DNA of 64,000 bases, from positions 26,756 to 90,755 of the forward strand of contig DASQNC010000011.1 in the NCBI GenBank assembly GCA_035645145.1, read 5' to 3'. Below the pieces are notes generated by a model. It was not told the origin of the DNA. It saw only the letters and a program-made list of their open reading frames with translations, and did no database searches. Made by a program: the position numbers and the translations under genes. This document shows positions 10,527 through 22,281 of the stretch, in pieces; the stretch's first letter is position 1, and each line of letters begins with the position of its first letter. The stretch is from Azospirillaceae bacterium (GTDB lineage: Bacteria > Pseudomonadota > Alphaproteobacteria > Azospirillales > Azospirillaceae).

Positions 10527-11587
10527 CGGCCCGTCTCCGGCACGGGAGCCCAGAGTACCTGCTCGATGCGGGAGGCGCCGGTGGCGAGCATCACCAGCCG
10601 GTCGAAGCCCAGCGCGATGCCGCTGGCTTCCGGCATGTGGGCGAGCGCTGCCAGAAAGTCCTCGTCCACGGGATAGCGTTCGCCATAGACCCGCATCTTT
10701 TCGGCCATTTCCGCCTCGAAGCGGCGGCGCTGTTCCGCCGGATCGGTCAACTCGCCGAAGGCGTTGGCAAGCTCCACCCCGCAGGCATAGAGCTCGAACC
10801 GCTCCGCCACCCGCGGGTCGCGGGCGGTCGGGCGGGCGAGGGCCGCCTCCGCCACCGGGTATTCGTCCAGGATCGTGGCGCGCCCGAGGCCGAGATTGGG
10901 CTCGACCCGCTCCACGATGACCCGGCTGAACAGGTCCGCCCAGGTGTCGTCCTCGGCCACCCGCAGACCCGCCGCCTTGAGGCTGGCGGCCAGGTGCTCC
11001 CGGTCGGTTTCGCCGCTCCGGTCGATGGAGGCCAGGAGGTCGATGCCGGCGAAGCGCTCGAAGGCCTCGGCCACGCTCAGGCGCTCCGGCTCCCGGAGAG
11101 GATCGGTCTCGCGGCCGCGATAGCGGAGCGTGCGGGTGCCCGCCGTCTCCGCGGCCAGGGCCAGGATCTCCCCGCAATCCCGCATGAGGGTCTCGTAGGG
11201 CTCGCCGGCCCTGTACCATTCCAGCATCGTGAATTCCGGATGGTGCAGGGGGCCGCGCTCCCGGTTTCGGTAGACATGGGCGAAGCACGCGATGCGCCTC
11301 TCGCCCGCAGCCAAAAGCTTCTTGCAGGCGAATTCCGGAGAGGTGTGGAGATAGAGGGGCGCCCGGGAACCATCGAGGCCGGTGGCCTCCGTGGCGAAGG
11401 CATGAAGATGGGCCTCGTTCCCCGGCGAGGTCTGGAGCGCGGCAGCGTCGACCTCCACGAAGTCGCGGGCCGCGAAGAAGCCGCGCAGGGCCGCCTGGAT
11501 CCGGTTCCGGCCCAAGAGGAAGGGCCGGCGGTCGGCATGGACGTGGGGCGTCCACCAGGGGGAGGGGGCGGCGAGGGGCTTGTCCAT
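10523..11587 (-). CDS. epmA: EF-P lysine ligase EpmA (PoxA/GenX)
   Basis: Paralogue of class II lysyl-tRNA synthetase that attaches beta-lysine to EF-P. It is 354 aa, corresponding to a LysRS catalytic domain without the anticodon-binding domain. Class II blocks are visible: motif 2 region around [20 protein letters not shown], then [15 protein letters not shown], and motif 3 [12 protein letters not shown] near the C-terminus. I chose the start [12 protein letters not shown] at 11587; the frame is open back to 11668. It is divergent from efp with 141 bp between starts, where promoters for both must lie. Confidence 0.93.
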   Translation of the reverse strand: MDKPLAAPSPWWTPHVHADRRPFLLGRNRIQAALRGFFAARDFVEVDAAALQTSPGNEAHLHAFATEATGLDGSRAPLYLHTSPEFACKKLLAAGERRIACFAHVYRNRERGPLHHPEFTMLEWYRAGEPYETLMRDCGEILALAAETAGTRTLRYRGRETDPLREPERLSVAEAFERFAGIDLLASIDRSGETDREHLAASLKAAGLRVAEDDTWADLFSRVIVERVEPNLGLGRATILDEYPVAEAALARPTARDPRVAERFELYACGVELANAFGELTDPAEQRRRFEAEMAEKMRVYGERYPVDEDFLAALAHMPEASGIALGFDRLVMLATGASRIEQVLWAPVPETGR

Positions 11588-11728
11588 TCCAAAGGGTTCC
11601 GCGAGGTCGGACTGGCGATTTGCGCGAAGATAGGCTACTTGCGGCACCGAAACCGTTTTCGGTGCCACTGGGGGCAGGACGATCCGACCCTCACGACGCG
11701 CCCCTATCTGTCACAAGGAAAGCTTCCC

Positions 11729-12295
11729 GTGAAGGTCATCGCCTCTTCGCTCCGCAAAGGCAATGTCGTCGACATCGACGGCAGGCTCTATGTGGTCCTC
11801 ACTGCCCAGAACATCCACCCCGGCAAGGGCACGCCTGTCACCCAGCTCGATATGCGCCGCATCTCCGATGGCGTGAAAGTCTCCGAGCGCTACCGCACCA
11901 CGGAGCAGGTGGAGCGCGCCTTCGTGGAGGACCGTGAGCACACCTTCCTTTACGAGGACGGCGAGGGCTTCCACTTCATGAACCCGGAGACCTACGACCA
12001 GGTGGTCGTGCCCGAGGACATCATCGGCGACCAGAAGCCCTACCTCCAGGAAGGCATGGCCGTGATGCTCTCGACCCACAACGGCGTTCCGATCGCCATC
12101 GAGCTGCCCGCCCGCGTCACCCTCGAGATCGTCGACACCGAGCCGGTGGTGAAGGGCCAGACGGCCTCCTCGTCCTACAAGCCCGCCACGCTCTCCAACG
12201 GCGTGCGCACCATGGTGCCGCCCCACATCACCGCCGGCACCCGCGTCGTGATCATGACGGAAGACGGCTCCTACGTGGAGCGTGCGAAGGACTAA
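11729..12295 (+). CDS. efp: elongation factor P
   Basis: Three-domain translation factor that relieves stalling at polyproline. It is 188 aa. The start is GTG, preceded by AAGGAA 8 nt upstream; no ATG in this frame gives the family N-terminus ([17 protein letters not shown]). The loop NIHPGKGTP carries Lys33, matching the E. coli residue (Lys34) that EpmA beta-lysylates. The presence of epmA and epmB in the divergent operon supports this modification. The C-terminus ([12 protein letters not shown]) is normal. Confidence 0.95.
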   Translation: MKVIASSLRKGNVVDIDGRLYVVLTAQNIHPGKGTPVTQLDMRRISDGVKVSERYRTTEQVERAFVEDREHTFLYEDGEGFHFMNPETYDQVVVPEDIIGDQKPYLQEGMAVMLSTHNGVPIAIELPARVTLEIVDTEPVVKGQTASSSYKPATLSNGVRTMVPPHITAGTRVVIMTEDGSYVERAKD

Positions 12296-12319
12296 AGGGG
12301 CCCTACAACACCACGAAGC

Positions 12320-12428
12320 CCTCATCCTGAGGGGATTGCATCAGCAATCCGTCTCGAAGGACGAGGGTGTCTCCAGTGTTTTCTGGAGCCTCCTTCGAGA
12401 CGCCGCTTCGCGGCTCCTCAGGATGAGG
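12320..12428. repeat. multi-arm palindromic intergenic repeat
   Basis: Outer arms CCTCATCCTGAGG (12320-12332) and its exact complement (12416-12428) enclose GTCTCGAAGGA/TCCTTCGAGAC (12351-12361, 12391-12401) and three hairpins: GGATTGC/GCAATCC (12333-12350), CTCCAG/CTGGAG (12371-12388) and GCCGC/GCGGC (12402-12414). The whole folds as a branched cruciform. This sequence type is a dispersed repeat I recognise from Hyphomicrobiales genomes. It lies between efp and an aminotransferase and may also terminate efp. Confidence 0.85.
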
Positions 12429-12531
12429 TCGGTGTATGTGAAAAGGCTAACAGACCTTGCAGGGCAGGAGGTTTCGGTGGAGGCTCACCGGCCGTCCTGC
12501 CCTTTCTCATTCTGCCAAGTCGAGCGGTTTC

Positions 12532-13716
12532 ATGACGAGCGGTTTCGCCAATCCTATCAACCCTCTGGTCGCCGATGTCGGCACCCCTCCGATTCCGGAG
12601 GCGCAGGCCTGGGTCCGGCGCTATGACGGGTCCTACGGGCCGCTCATCAACCTCTCCCAGGCCGTGCCGGGCAACCCGCCGCATCCGGATCTGCTGGAGC
12701 GGATGGCCGCCATCGCCGGATCGGCGGCCGGATCGCAATACGGTGCCATCAACGGCGATGCTTCTCTCAGGGAAGCCTATGCGGCCGACCTCTCGCGCCT
12801 CTATGAGGGGCGCATCCAACCGGAGGACATTGCGGTCACCGCCGGCTGCAACATGGCCTTCTTCGCCGCCATGATGCTCCTCGCCCATCGCGGCGAGGCG
12901 GTGCTGCTGCCGACGCCCTGGTACTTCAACCACCAGATGACGCTCGACATGCTCGGCATCGAGCCCCGCCCGCTGCCCTGCCGCGCGGAGCATGGATTCG
13001 TGCCGCGCATCGAGGATGCCGAGGCGCTGATCGACGGGAAGGTGCGGGCCATCGTGCTGGTGACGCCCAACAACCCGACCGGCGCCGTTTATCCAGCGCA
13101 TATGATCGAGAGCTTCGCCCAGCTCTGCCGGCGACGCGGCATTTATCTCGTGATCGACGAAACTTACCGGGATTTCCTGCCGCAGGGCGTGAACCGCGCG
13201 CACGGGTTGTTCACCGCCGAGGGCTGGCGCGACACGGTGATCCAGCTCTACTCGTTCTCGAAATCCTACGCGATCCCGGGCCATCGCACCGGCGCCATCA
13301 CGGCGGACGCGAAACTCATCGAGCAGGTGGCCAAGATTCTCGACTGCATCCAGATCTGCGCACCGCGCACCGCCCAGGGCGCGCTGCCTTGGGCAGTCGA
13401 GGCCCTGCGCGATTGGCGCGAGGGGAACCGGGCCGAGATCAACCGGCGTGCACAGGTTTTTCAGGCCGCGCTTGCGCCTCTGCCGGAATGGAGGATCGAG
13501 TCGGTCGGCGCCTATTTCGCCTATCTCCGCCACCCGTTCCCGCAGGCGAAGGCGCAGCAGGTGGCGGAGAGGCTGGCGACGGAGCGGGGCGTTCTGTGCC
13601 TGCCGGGAAGCTATTTCGGTCCAGGCCAGGAGGGCCATCTGCGGGCGGCCATCGCCAATGTGGGTGCGGATGTCCTGAGCGGGCTGACGGAGCGCTTTCG
13701 CGGCCTGACGCTCTGA
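12532..13716 (+). CDS. PLP-dependent class I/II aminotransferase
   Basis: Fold-type I aminotransferase, 394 aa, cytoplasmic. The PLP-binding lysine lies in [27 protein letters not shown] and [12 protein letters not shown] supply other cofactor contacts. It resembles the aspartate/aromatic aminotransferase family, but the substrate is not evident. The start at 12532 ([17 protein letters not shown]) was preferred to 12457, which would run into the palindromic repeat region. The context (efp before, phosphatase after) does not suggest a pathway. Confidence 0.85.
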   Translation: MTSGFANPINPLVADVGTPPIPEAQAWVRRYDGSYGPLINLSQAVPGNPPHPDLLERMAAIAGSAAGSQYGAINGDASLREAYAADLSRLYEGRIQPEDIAVTAGCNMAFFAAMMLLAHRGEAVLLPTPWYFNHQMTLDMLGIEPRPLPCRAEHGFVPRIEDAEALIDGKVRAIVLVTPNNPTGAVYPAHMIESFAQLCRRRGIYLVIDETYRDFLPQGVNRAHGLFTAEGWRDTVIQLYSFSKSYAIPGHRTGAITADAKLIEQVAKILDCIQICAPRTAQGALPWAVEALRDWREGNRAEINRRAQVFQAALAPLPEWRIESVGAYFAYLRHPFPQAKAQQVAERLATERGVLCLPGSYFGPGQEGHLRAAIANVGADVLSGLTERFRGLTL

Positions 13717-13808
13717 TACCTCCTCGGAGGCAAGACCACATTCTGCCGGCCCGACCCTTGGCGGATGGTGGGGCGACGGTTACTCTCTTGAGGAGACAAG
13801 GCATCCGG

Positions 13809-14948
13809 ATGGATGCTCGGGGAATCGTTTTGACCGTCAAGGCAGACGCGACGACAGATGCAGGCGACAGGCTTGTCGAGCCGCTGGGCGGATCGGCGAA
13901 CGGCTCGTCCTGGGCGCTCGACCGCTCCGCTCCCCGGCGGCCCGAGGCGCGTCGCCGCCCCTCGCGGACCTATGCCGCGCTCGATCTCGGCACGAACAAC
14001 TGCCGCCTTCTCATTGCCGAGCCTGCCCATTTCGGCTTCCGCGTCGTGGATGCCTTCTCTCGCATCGTGCGCCTCGGCGAGGGCCTGGGCCTCGGCAACC
14101 GCCTGAGCGACGGTGCGATCGAACGCACCCTCGACGCCCTGAGCGTGTGCCGCGAGAAGATGGCCGCGAAGGATGTGAGGCGCGCCCGCCTCGTGGCGAC
14201 GGAAGCCTGCCGCCTCGCGGAGAACGGCCCCGCCTTCGTGGAGCGCGTGCGCGACGAGCTCGACCTGGAACTCGAGATCGTCGACCGCAAGACGGAGGCC
14301 TATCTCGCCGTGACGGGCTGCGCCTCTCTGGTGGATCCCAAGGCCCATTCGGTGATCGTGTTCGACATCGGCGGCGGTTCCACCGAAATCGCATGGCTCG
14401 ACGGCCAGGCGCCCCATGCCTACGACGACCCGTGCAAGCGCATCCGTGCCTGGGATTCGCTCCCCGTGGGCGTGGTGACGCTGGCGGAGCGCCACGGCGG
14501 CATCGACGTGACCCCCGAGAGCTTCGAAGGCATGGTGGAGGAGGTGTCGGAGCTGCTGATGGACTTCGCCCTCGTGGCGGCGCAGGCCGGGCGGGCGCAG
14601 AACTTCCATCTGCTCGGAACCTCGGGAACCGTCACCACCGTCGGCGGCATTCATCTCGGGCTTGCGCGCTACGACCGGCGCCGGGTCGATGGGATGTGGA
14701 TGCGTCACGGCGAGATCTCGACAGTGATGCAGCGCCTGCTCCATTCCAATTTCAGGCAGCGCGCCGAGAATCCCTGCATCGGCAAGGAGCGCGCCGATCT
14801 GGTGCTGGCGGGCTGCGCCATTCTCGAGGCGATCCGGCGGGCCTTCCCCTCGGAACGCCTGCGGATCGCGGACCGCGGACTGCGCGAAGGAATGTTGATG
14901 AAGATGATGCGAGAGGATTCGGTGTGGCGAGGGGGCAGCCAACGGTGA
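13809..14948 (+). CDS. Ppx/GppA-family phosphatase
   Basis: Exopolyphosphatase/pppGpp phosphatase family of the ASKHA fold, 379 aa. [16 protein letters not shown] (phosphate-1 region) follows an Arg/Pro-rich N-terminal extension of about 55 residues, and [14 protein letters not shown] gives phosphate-2. It lacks the C-terminal HD domain of E. coli Ppx, as is common in alphaproteobacteria. The start at 13809 has GAGGAG 12 nt upstream. The stop overlaps the GTG start of rlmE by 4 bp, so phosphatase and methyltransferase are translationally coupled, a pairing I recall from related genomes. Confidence 0.88.
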   Translation: MDARGIVLTVKADATTDAGDRLVEPLGGSANGSSWALDRSAPRRPEARRRPSRTYAALDLGTNNCRLLIAEPAHFGFRVVDAFSRIVRLGEGLGLGNRLSDGAIERTLDALSVCREKMAAKDVRRARLVATEACRLAENGPAFVERVRDELDLELEIVDRKTEAYLAVTGCASLVDPKAHSVIVFDIGGGSTEIAWLDGQAPHAYDDPCKRIRAWDSLPVGVVTLAERHGGIDVTPESFEGMVEEVSELLMDFALVAAQAGRAQNFHLLGTSGTVTTVGGIHLGLARYDRRRVDGMWMRHGEISTVMQRLLHSNFRQRAENPCIGKERADLVLAGCAILEAIRRAFPSERLRIADRGLREGMLMKMMREDSVWRGGSQR

Positions 14949-15643
14949 GTGCCAAGTCCGGTTCGGGTGTCCGCAACCTCAAGCAGCGCGTGAAGACCGC
15001 CAACAAGCGGTCCCTGTCTTCGCAGAAATGGCTGGAACGCCAGCTCAACGACCCCTATGTCGCCCGCGCCAAGCGCGAGGGCTACCGCTCGCGCGCGGCC
15101 TTCAAGCTGCTCGAGATCGACGAAAAGTACCACCTCCTGAAGCCCGGCCAGCGCGTCGTCGACCTCGGCGCCGCGCCTGGGGGCTGGTCGCAGATCGCCG
15201 CCAAGAAGGTCGGAGCGAAGGGCAGGGTCGTCGGCATCGACCTCCTGCCCATCGATCCCATGCCCGGCGTCGAGTTCATCCAGCTCGACTTCCTGGACGA
15301 GAGCGCCCCCGGCAAGCTGATCGAGATGCTGGGAGGGCCTGCCGACATCGTGATGTCGGACATGGCCGCCAACACCACCGGCCACAAGAAGACGGACCAC
15401 CTGCGGATCATCGGCCTCGCCGAGGCGGCGATCTACTTCGCCCGCGAGATCCTGGCCCCGGGCGGCGCCTTCATCGCCAAGGTGTTCCAGGGGGGCACGG
15501 AAAACCAGCTTCTGGCGGACCTCAAGCGCGACTTCGCCGTGGTGCGCCACGTCAAGCCGGCGGCGAGCCGCGCCGATTCGGCGGAACTCTATGTGCTGGC
15601 GACCGGTTTCCGGGGACGGGCGGACGAAACGCCTGAAGCCTGA
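14945..15643 (+). CDS. rlmE: 23S rRNA (uridine-2552-2'-O)-methyltransferase RlmE
   Basis: SAM-dependent methyltransferase (FtsJ/RrmJ) acting on U2552 of 23S rRNA in the 50S subunit. It is 232 aa starting from GTG overlapping the previous stop. The SAM site is [15 protein letters not shown], and the K-D-K-E tetrad can be placed in [25 protein letters not shown] and AELYVLA. A basic N-terminal tail (about 40 residues) precedes the conserved [20 protein letters not shown] block. Confidence 0.94.
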   Translation: MSAKSGSGVRNLKQRVKTANKRSLSSQKWLERQLNDPYVARAKREGYRSRAAFKLLEIDEKYHLLKPGQRVVDLGAAPGGWSQIAAKKVGAKGRVVGIDLLPIDPMPGVEFIQLDFLDESAPGKLIEMLGGPADIVMSDMAANTTGHKKTDHLRIIGLAEAAIYFAREILAPGGAFIAKVFQGGTENQLLADLKRDFAVVRHVKPAASRADSAELYVLATGFRGRADETPEA

Positions 15644-15683
15644 CGGCTTCCATTCAAGTCTCGGATACCAGGGAGCCTCGACC

Positions 15684-16619
15684 ATGGCAGCGCACCGGAT
15701 CGGCATCATCGGCCTCGGCAAGATCGCGCAGGACCAGCATCTGCCCGTGATCAGGACCAACCCGAACTTCGAGCTTCTCGCCGTGTCGAGCACGCGCGGG
15801 CTCTCCCATGAGGATGCGAAACACACCTTTCAGGATTACCGCGAGCTCCTGAAGCTGCCCGACCTCGATGCGGTGTCGATCTGCACCCCGCCGCAGGTCC
15901 GCCACATCATCGCCCGCGAGGCGCTGCTCGCCGGCAAGAGCGTGCTGCTGGAAAAGCCGCCGGCCGCCACTTTAAGCGAGCTCGAGGATCTGAAGGCCCT
16001 TGCCGCAAAGACCGGCAAGGTGGTCTTCACCACCTGGCATGCCCAGTACAACAAGGCCGTCGAGGAGGCCAAGAAGGCGCTCGCCGGATGGTCGATCAAG
16101 CGCCTTCAGGTCACCTGGAAGGAGGACGTGCGGCACTGGCATCCGGGCCAGCAGTGGATCTGGGAGGCGGGCGGCTTCGGGGTCTTCGATCCTGGCATCA
16201 ACGCGCTCTCCATCGTGACCCGCATCATGCCGGAGCCGGTCTTCATCAAGGCCTCGACCCTGCAATTCCCGGCCAACCGCGACGCGCCCATCGCCGCCGA
16301 CCTGACCTTCTCCATGAGTCATGGGGCGGGCGATCTTCAGGCGGTGTTCGACTGGCGCCAGACCGGGCCGCAGACCTGGGACATCGAGGTGGAGACCGAA
16401 GCGGGCATGCACCTGAAGCTCACCCATGGCGGCAGCTGCCTGGAGATCGGCGGGCGGCTGGTGGTGCAGGAGGAGCCTGCCGAGTACCAGGGAATCTACC
16501 GGCGCTTCGACGCCCTCCTGACCATCGGTCATTCCGAAGTCGACGACGCCCCCTTCCGCCTCGTGGCCGACGCCTTAATGATCGGCAAGCGGGTGCAGGT
16601 GGAGGCGTTCGAGGATTGA
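15684..16619 (+). CDS. Gfo/Idh/MocA oxidoreductase, L-arabinose/D-galactose 1-dehydrogenase-like
   Basis: NAD(P)-dependent sugar dehydrogenase fold, 311 aa: Rossmann motif IGIIGLGKIAQDQHLP at the N-terminus, EKPP near residue 91, then the substrate domain with KEDVRHWHPGQQWIWEAGG and GVFDPGINALSIVTRIMP. These blocks are nearly the same as in the L-arabinose 1-dehydrogenase of Azospirillum brasilense as I remember it, which oxidises aldoses to lactones in the non-phosphorylative pathway. No other gene of that pathway adjoins it. Start chosen at 15684 with GGGAG upstream. Confidence 0.8.
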   Translation: MAAHRIGIIGLGKIAQDQHLPVIRTNPNFELLAVSSTRGLSHEDAKHTFQDYRELLKLPDLDAVSICTPPQVRHIIAREALLAGKSVLLEKPPAATLSELEDLKALAAKTGKVVFTTWHAQYNKAVEEAKKALAGWSIKRLQVTWKEDVRHWHPGQQWIWEAGGFGVFDPGINALSIVTRIMPEPVFIKASTLQFPANRDAPIAADLTFSMSHGAGDLQAVFDWRQTGPQTWDIEVETEAGMHLKLTHGGSCLEIGGRLVVQEEPAEYQGIYRRFDALLTIGHSEVDDAPFRLVADALMIGKRVQVEAFED

Positions 16620-16632
16620 TCCTCGTTCTAAA

Positions 16633-16735
16633 GCGTCATCCCGGACGGCGGAGCCTATCCGGGATCGTTCTCAGGACAAAGCGCCATTCTCGTCTAGCGA
16701 TCCCGGGTTCTGCTCCGCAGCCCCGGGATGACGCT
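16633..16735. repeat. palindromic intergenic repeat (CGTCATCCCGG type)
   Basis: Arms AGCGTCATCCCGG (16633-16645) and its exact complement (16723-16735) flank about 77 bp containing further matching stems (TCCGGGATCG versus CGATCCCGGG). It fills the gap between the convergent oxidoreductase and dienelactone-hydrolase genes, so it could serve as a bidirectional terminator. It is of a different class from the repeat at 12320. Confidence 0.75.
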
Positions 16736-16746
16736 ATGAATGGCCT

Positions 16747-17607
16747 CTACGCCAAATTCTTCTTCAAAAACGCCACCGTCCGCTGCCACGCCAGATCCGC
16801 GGCGGCCTTGTCGTAGCGGGCGGCGTTGGTGTCGTTGTTGAAGGCGTGGTTGACGCCCTCGTACATGTGGATCTCGTAGGTCTTGCCCGCCTGCCTGAGG
16901 GCTGCCTCGTAGGCCGCGATGCCGGCATTGATGCGCTCGTCGAGGCCCGCGTAGTGCAGCATGATCGCGGCCTGGATCTTCGGCACGTCCTCGGCCTTGG
17001 GCTGGCCGCCGTAATAGGCGACGCCCGCATTGAGGTTCGGCTCGTTCACCGCGAGGTTGTTCACCGCGCCGCCGCCCCAACAGAAGCCGATGGCGCCGAC
17101 CTTGCCGTTGCTGTCCGGGCGGTCCTTCAGGTAGGCGACCGCCGCCCTGCCGTTGGCGATCACGTCCGGCTGCTTCAATTGGCCGATCATCTCGCGGCCC
17201 TTGTCCTCGTCCGCGGGCGTGCCGCCCATGGGAGAGAGGTAGTCGACGCCGAGCGCAACGAATCCTTCCGCCGCCATGCGACGGGTGACGTCCTTGATAT
17301 GCGGATTAAGCCCGCGATTCTCGTGGATGACGATCACGGTCGGCAGCTTGGCCTGAGCGTCCTTCGGCTTCACCAGATAGCCCTTGAGGCCGGCCTGCCC
17401 GCCGGGAATGTCCACGGTCTCGGCCGTGATCCGCGGGTCGTTTTCGGGGATCGTCTGCGCCTGGGCGTAGTTGTTCTGGAGGATCGGCAGGAGGGCCGTC
17501 GCGGCCGCCGTGCTGCCCGCGAGAGCCGCGAGCCTGTCGAGGAAGGAGCGGCGGCTCATGCCGCCATGGGTGAAGTCGTCGTAGAGGTCGATGATGCGCT
17601 GATCCAT
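16747..17607 (-). CDS. dienelactone hydrolase family protein, Tat-exported
   Basis: Alpha/beta hydrolase, 286 aa. The N-terminal twin-arginine signal is clear (MSRRSFLDRLAALAG then a hydrophobic stretch ending near AQAQ, about residue 51), so the mature enzyme is periplasmic. The nucleophile is the cysteine of GFCWGGG, as in carboxymethylenebutenolidase, with a C-terminal HAFNND histidine region. Substrate unknown; members hydrolyse dienelactones or related esters. Monocistronic by position, 37 bp from the MFS gene. Confidence 0.85.
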   Translation of the reverse strand: MDQRIIDLYDDFTHGGMSRRSFLDRLAALAGSTAAATALLPILQNNYAQAQTIPENDPRITAETVDIPGGQAGLKGYLVKPKDAQAKLPTVIVIHENRGLNPHIKDVTRRMAAEGFVALGVDYLSPMGGTPADEDKGREMIGQLKQPDVIANGRAAVAYLKDRPDSNGKVGAIGFCWGGGAVNNLAVNEPNLNAGVAYYGGQPKAEDVPKIQAAIMLHYAGLDERINAGIAAYEAALRQAGKTYEIHMYEGVNHAFNNDTNAARYDKAAADLAWQRTVAFLKKNLA

Positions 17608-17644
17608 GGTGGCCTCCTGGTCCGAGGCGGATGGTAAAGCAATC

Positions 17645-19102
17645 CTATCGCCGTTCTACCTCCTCACCGAGATTTGTAGTGCCGTCGCCCAGGCCTGTGG
17701 CGGGTGGCCTGCGCTCCACGGCCCGGTGCCCCGACATCTCGGCGCCCGCATTCGGCGAGAGGCGCAGGAAGACGAAGCCGGACAGGGCCGACACGGCGGC
17801 GACGGCCCAGAAGGCGGGTCCGAAATCCGCCGCCGTGATCCCGGGCGTACCGTCGAGGGTCGACGCGGTTTCCAGCACGAGAGCGCCGAAGGCCACGCCG
17901 ATGCTGAGCGAGACCTGCTGCAGGGCGCTTCCCAGGCTCGTGGCGTAGCTCATCTCCCGATTGGAGATTTCCGCATAGCCGATGGCGTTGAGGCTGGTGA
18001 ACTGGAGCGAGCGGAAGCAGCCGCCGACCAGAAGGATGATCATGATGAGCCAGTGCGGCGTCTCGGGAGTGAAGAACCCGTTGGCCGCCACGAAGGCGGC
18101 GCCGATGAAGGCGTTGATGGCCAGGAGCCGTCGGAAGCCCGTGCGTTCGAGGATGCGCTTGGCCATGGTCTTCATGAACAGGGCGCCCACGGCCGCGATG
18201 AAGGTGAGAGAGCCCGAGGCGAGCGGACCCAAGCCGAAGCCCACCTGCAGCATCAGCGGCAGCAGGAACGGGATCGCCCCGATGCCGATGCGGAACAGGG
18301 AGCCGCCCACGACGCTCGCCCGAAAGGTCGGCACCTTGAGCAGGCTGAGATGCAGGACCGGGTAGGGGGTGCGTCTTGCGTGAAAAACGTAGAGAACCAG
18401 GCTGATCGCACCGATCACGGTGCATCCGAGCGAGATCTCGGCCGGAATGAGATGCTGACCGGTGGTGGAGAAGCCGAGCATCAGCAGGGAGAATCCCACG
18501 CCGGTGAGCAGAAACCCGATGAGGTCGAGGGGCGGGGTGTCGTCCTCCCTGATATTCGGCACGAACATCACGGCGCAGACGATGCCGAGGATCCCGATGG
18601 GGATGTTGATGAAGAAGATCCAGCGCCAGTGAAAATACTCGGTGATGAAGCCCCCGAGGGGCGGCCCGATGATCGGGCCGATGAGGGCCGGGATCGTGAG
18701 GGTTGCCAGCGCCTGCACCACCTCGCTGCGGGCGACGCTGCGCAGGAGCACGAGGCGTCCGACCGGCACCATCATGGCCCCGCCGGCGCCCTGGACGAAG
18801 CGGGAGAACACGAACCATTCGAGGGAATTGGCGGCCGCGCAGGCCAGGGAGCCTGCCATGAACACGCCGATGGCGGCCGTGAAGATGGTTCTGGCGCCGT
18901 ACTTGTCCGCCATCCAGCCCGAGATCGGGATGAAGATCGCGAGGCTCACCAGATAGGAGGTCAGCGCCAGCTTGAGGGCGATAGGCTCCGTTCCCAGGTC
19001 CTGAGCGATCATCGGCAGGGAGGTGGAGATCACGGTCGAATCCATGTTCTCCATGAACAGGGCGGTCGCGATGATCAGCGGGAGAAGGCGGGATTGGCGC
19101 AT
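17645..19102 (-). CDS. MFS transporter, DHA2 (EmrB/QacA) type
   Basis: Inner-membrane proton antiporter of 485 aa with about 14 hydrophobic segments. MENMDSTVISTSLPMIAQDLG in helix 1, MADKYGARTIF in loop 2-3 and GAGGAMMVPVGRLVLLR in helix 4 are DHA2 features (the first motif is split here for length: MENMDSTVIST, SLPMIAQDLG). Such pumps export drugs or lipophilic compounds. No membrane-fusion partner or regulator adjoins it, so the substrate is open. An in-frame start at 19102 gives the usual short cytoplasmic N-terminus (MRQSRLLPLI). Confidence 0.9.
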   Translation of the reverse strand: MRQSRLLPLIIATALFMENMDSTVISTSLPMIAQDLGTEPIALKLALTSYLVSLAIFIPISGWMADKYGARTIFTAAIGVFMAGSLACAAANSLEWFVFSRFVQGAGGAMMVPVGRLVLLRSVARSEVVQALATLTIPALIGPIIGPPLGGFITEYFHWRWIFFINIPIGILGIVCAVMFVPNIREDDTPPLDLIGFLLTGVGFSLLMLGFSTTGQHLIPAEISLGCTVIGAISLVLYVFHARRTPYPVLHLSLLKVPTFRASVVGGSLFRIGIGAIPFLLPLMLQVGFGLGPLASGSLTFIAAVGALFMKTMAKRILERTGFRRLLAINAFIGAAFVAANGFFTPETPHWLIMIILLVGGCFRSLQFTSLNAIGYAEISNREMSYATSLGSALQQVSLSIGVAFGALVLETASTLDGTPGITAADFGPAFWAVAAVSALSGFVFLRLSPNAGAEMSGHRAVERRPPATGLGDGTTNLGEEVERR

Positions 19103-19265
19103 GACTCGTCGGACTTAGCGCCATGTAACCCCGGTGCAAAGGGTGAAACGGCGCATTGCAGATCTTCTGGGGACGCGTCTCTGAGCCCTTTGCTAAGTCG
19201 AAACCCCGTGCTACGGACCCGTGCCAACTCGCCAAAGCGTTATCCGTCCACCGCGCACCCCTTAA

Positions 19266-20768
<1,503 letters not shown>

Positions 20769-20794
20769 GCCGGGGGCCTGAACCGCAACGGGAC

Positions 20795-20819
20795 GGGCCC
20801 CGGCGCATGGCTGGGGCCC
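20795..20819. terminator. hairpin after guaB
   Basis: GGGCCCC/GGGGCCC arms with an 11-nt spacer that can itself add GC pairs, 27 bp beyond the guaB stop. No T-run follows. Likely a terminator or mRNA 3' stem. Confidence 0.5.
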
Positions 20820-20892
20820 ATACGGCATTGCTTGATCGGCGGCCCGGAACGTCCGATATGGGCGCCTCCTTCAGCCAATCGACTGTGCCGAC

Positions 20893-22263
20893 ATGACCCC
20901 CGCTGCCCGCCTTCAGGCCATCATCGAACTCTATGCCGAGGTGATGGCCACCCCGCGGCCGGCGGACACCGTCGTGTCCGCCTGGTTCCGCGCCCGCCGC
21001 TACATCGGGTCGAAGGACCGCGCCGCCGTGGCCGAGGCGCTGTACAACCTGCTGCGCCGCCATGCGCGGCTGGGCTGGTGGCTGGAACGCCTCGGCGCCG
21101 CCGACACTCCCCGCACGCGCGTCCTGGCCGACCAGATCCTGGCCCGCGGCCGGCGCGCGGACACCCTCATCGGCCTGTTCTCCGGCGGCCGGTTCGGACC
21201 CGCGGAACTGGACGACGCCGAGCGGCGCTTGGCCCGCGCGCTGGAAACCCACACCCTCGAACACCCGGAAATGCCCGACGCCGTGCGCCTGGAATGCCCG
21301 GCCTGGGCGGAGTCGTCGTTGCGCGCGGCACTGGGCGACCGGTTCGTGCCCGAGATGGCGCACCTGTTGGAACCGGCGCCCCTGGACCTGCGGGTCAACG
21401 CGGTGAAGGCCACCCGTGAAGAGGTGCTGGCCGGGTTGGAGGAGGCCGGAATCAAGGCCCGCCCGACGCGCCTGTCGCCCTGGGGCATCCGCGTCGAGGG
21501 GCGTCCGCCCATTGCGCAGACCGAGCTGTTCCGCAACGGGCTGATCGAGATCCAGGACGAGGGCTCGCAACTGCTGGCGCTGCTGCTGGGCGCGCGGCCC
21601 GGCCATCAGGTCGTGGATTTCTGCGCCGGTGCCGGCGGCAAGTCGCTCGCCATCGCCGCCATGATGGCGAACAAGGGCCGGGTGATCGCCAGCGACGTGC
21701 TGGCGAACCGGTTGAAGCGCGGGGCGGAACGCTTCCGCCGTGCCGGCCTGCACAACATTGAAACCCGTCCGCTCTCGTCCGAACGGGACCCGTGGGTGAA
21801 GCGGCACAAGGCCATGTTCGACCGGGTCCTGGTGGACGCGCCGTGCACCGGCACCGGGACGTGGCGGCGCAATCCCGACTCCCGCTGGCGGCTGCTTGGG
21901 CCGGCCCTGCCGGAGCTGACGGCGCTCCAGGGCCGCATTCTCGAGTCCGCCGCGCGGCTGGTGAAGCCGGGCGGGAGGCTGGTCTATGCGACCTGCTCGC
22001 TTCTGCCGGACGAGAACGAGGCCCAGGTGGATGCCTTCCTGGCCGGACACCCGGATTTCGTGCGGGTGCCGGCGGCCGAGGCGTGGGCGCAGTCGATGGC
22101 GGCCCTCGGCGGCACACCGTTTCCCGGCGGCGGCCCCGACATGAGGCTGACGCCCGCCCGCGACGAAACCGACGGCTTCTACGGGGCGGTCCTGGAACGC
22201 CGCGCGCCGGCCGCCGAAGGGCCTGATCCCGTCGCCGACCCGAGCCCTCCCTCCGACGCATAG
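20893..22263 (+). CDS. rsmB: 16S rRNA (cytosine-C5) methyltransferase, RsmB family
   Basis: SAM-dependent RNA m5C methyltransferase, 456 aa. An N-terminal NusB-like helical region (about 1-130) precedes the methyltransferase domain with CAGAGGKSLAIA, the catalytic motif DAPCTGTGTWRRNPD and the second cysteine motif ATCSLLPDENEAQ. RsmB modifies C967 of 16S rRNA; close paralogues act elsewhere on rRNA, so the exact site is inferred. Its place between guaB and guaA is conserved in alphaproteobacteria. Confidence 0.88.
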   Translation: MTPAARLQAIIELYAEVMATPRPADTVVSAWFRARRYIGSKDRAAVAEALYNLLRRHARLGWWLERLGAADTPRTRVLADQILARGRRADTLIGLFSGGRFGPAELDDAERRLARALETHTLEHPEMPDAVRLECPAWAESSLRAALGDRFVPEMAHLLEPAPLDLRVNAVKATREEVLAGLEEAGIKARPTRLSPWGIRVEGRPPIAQTELFRNGLIEIQDEGSQLLALLLGARPGHQVVDFCAGAGGKSLAIAAMMANKGRVIASDVLANRLKRGAERFRRAGLHNIETRPLSSERDPWVKRHKAMFDRVLVDAPCTGTGTWRRNPDSRWRLLGPALPELTALQGRILESAARLVKPGGRLVYATCSLLPDENEAQVDAFLAGHPDFVRVPAAEAWAQSMAALGGTPFPGGGPDMRLTPARDETDGFYGAVLERRAPAAEGPDPVADPSPPSDA

Positions 22264-22281
22264 GCCCGTATTCTTCCGGGC

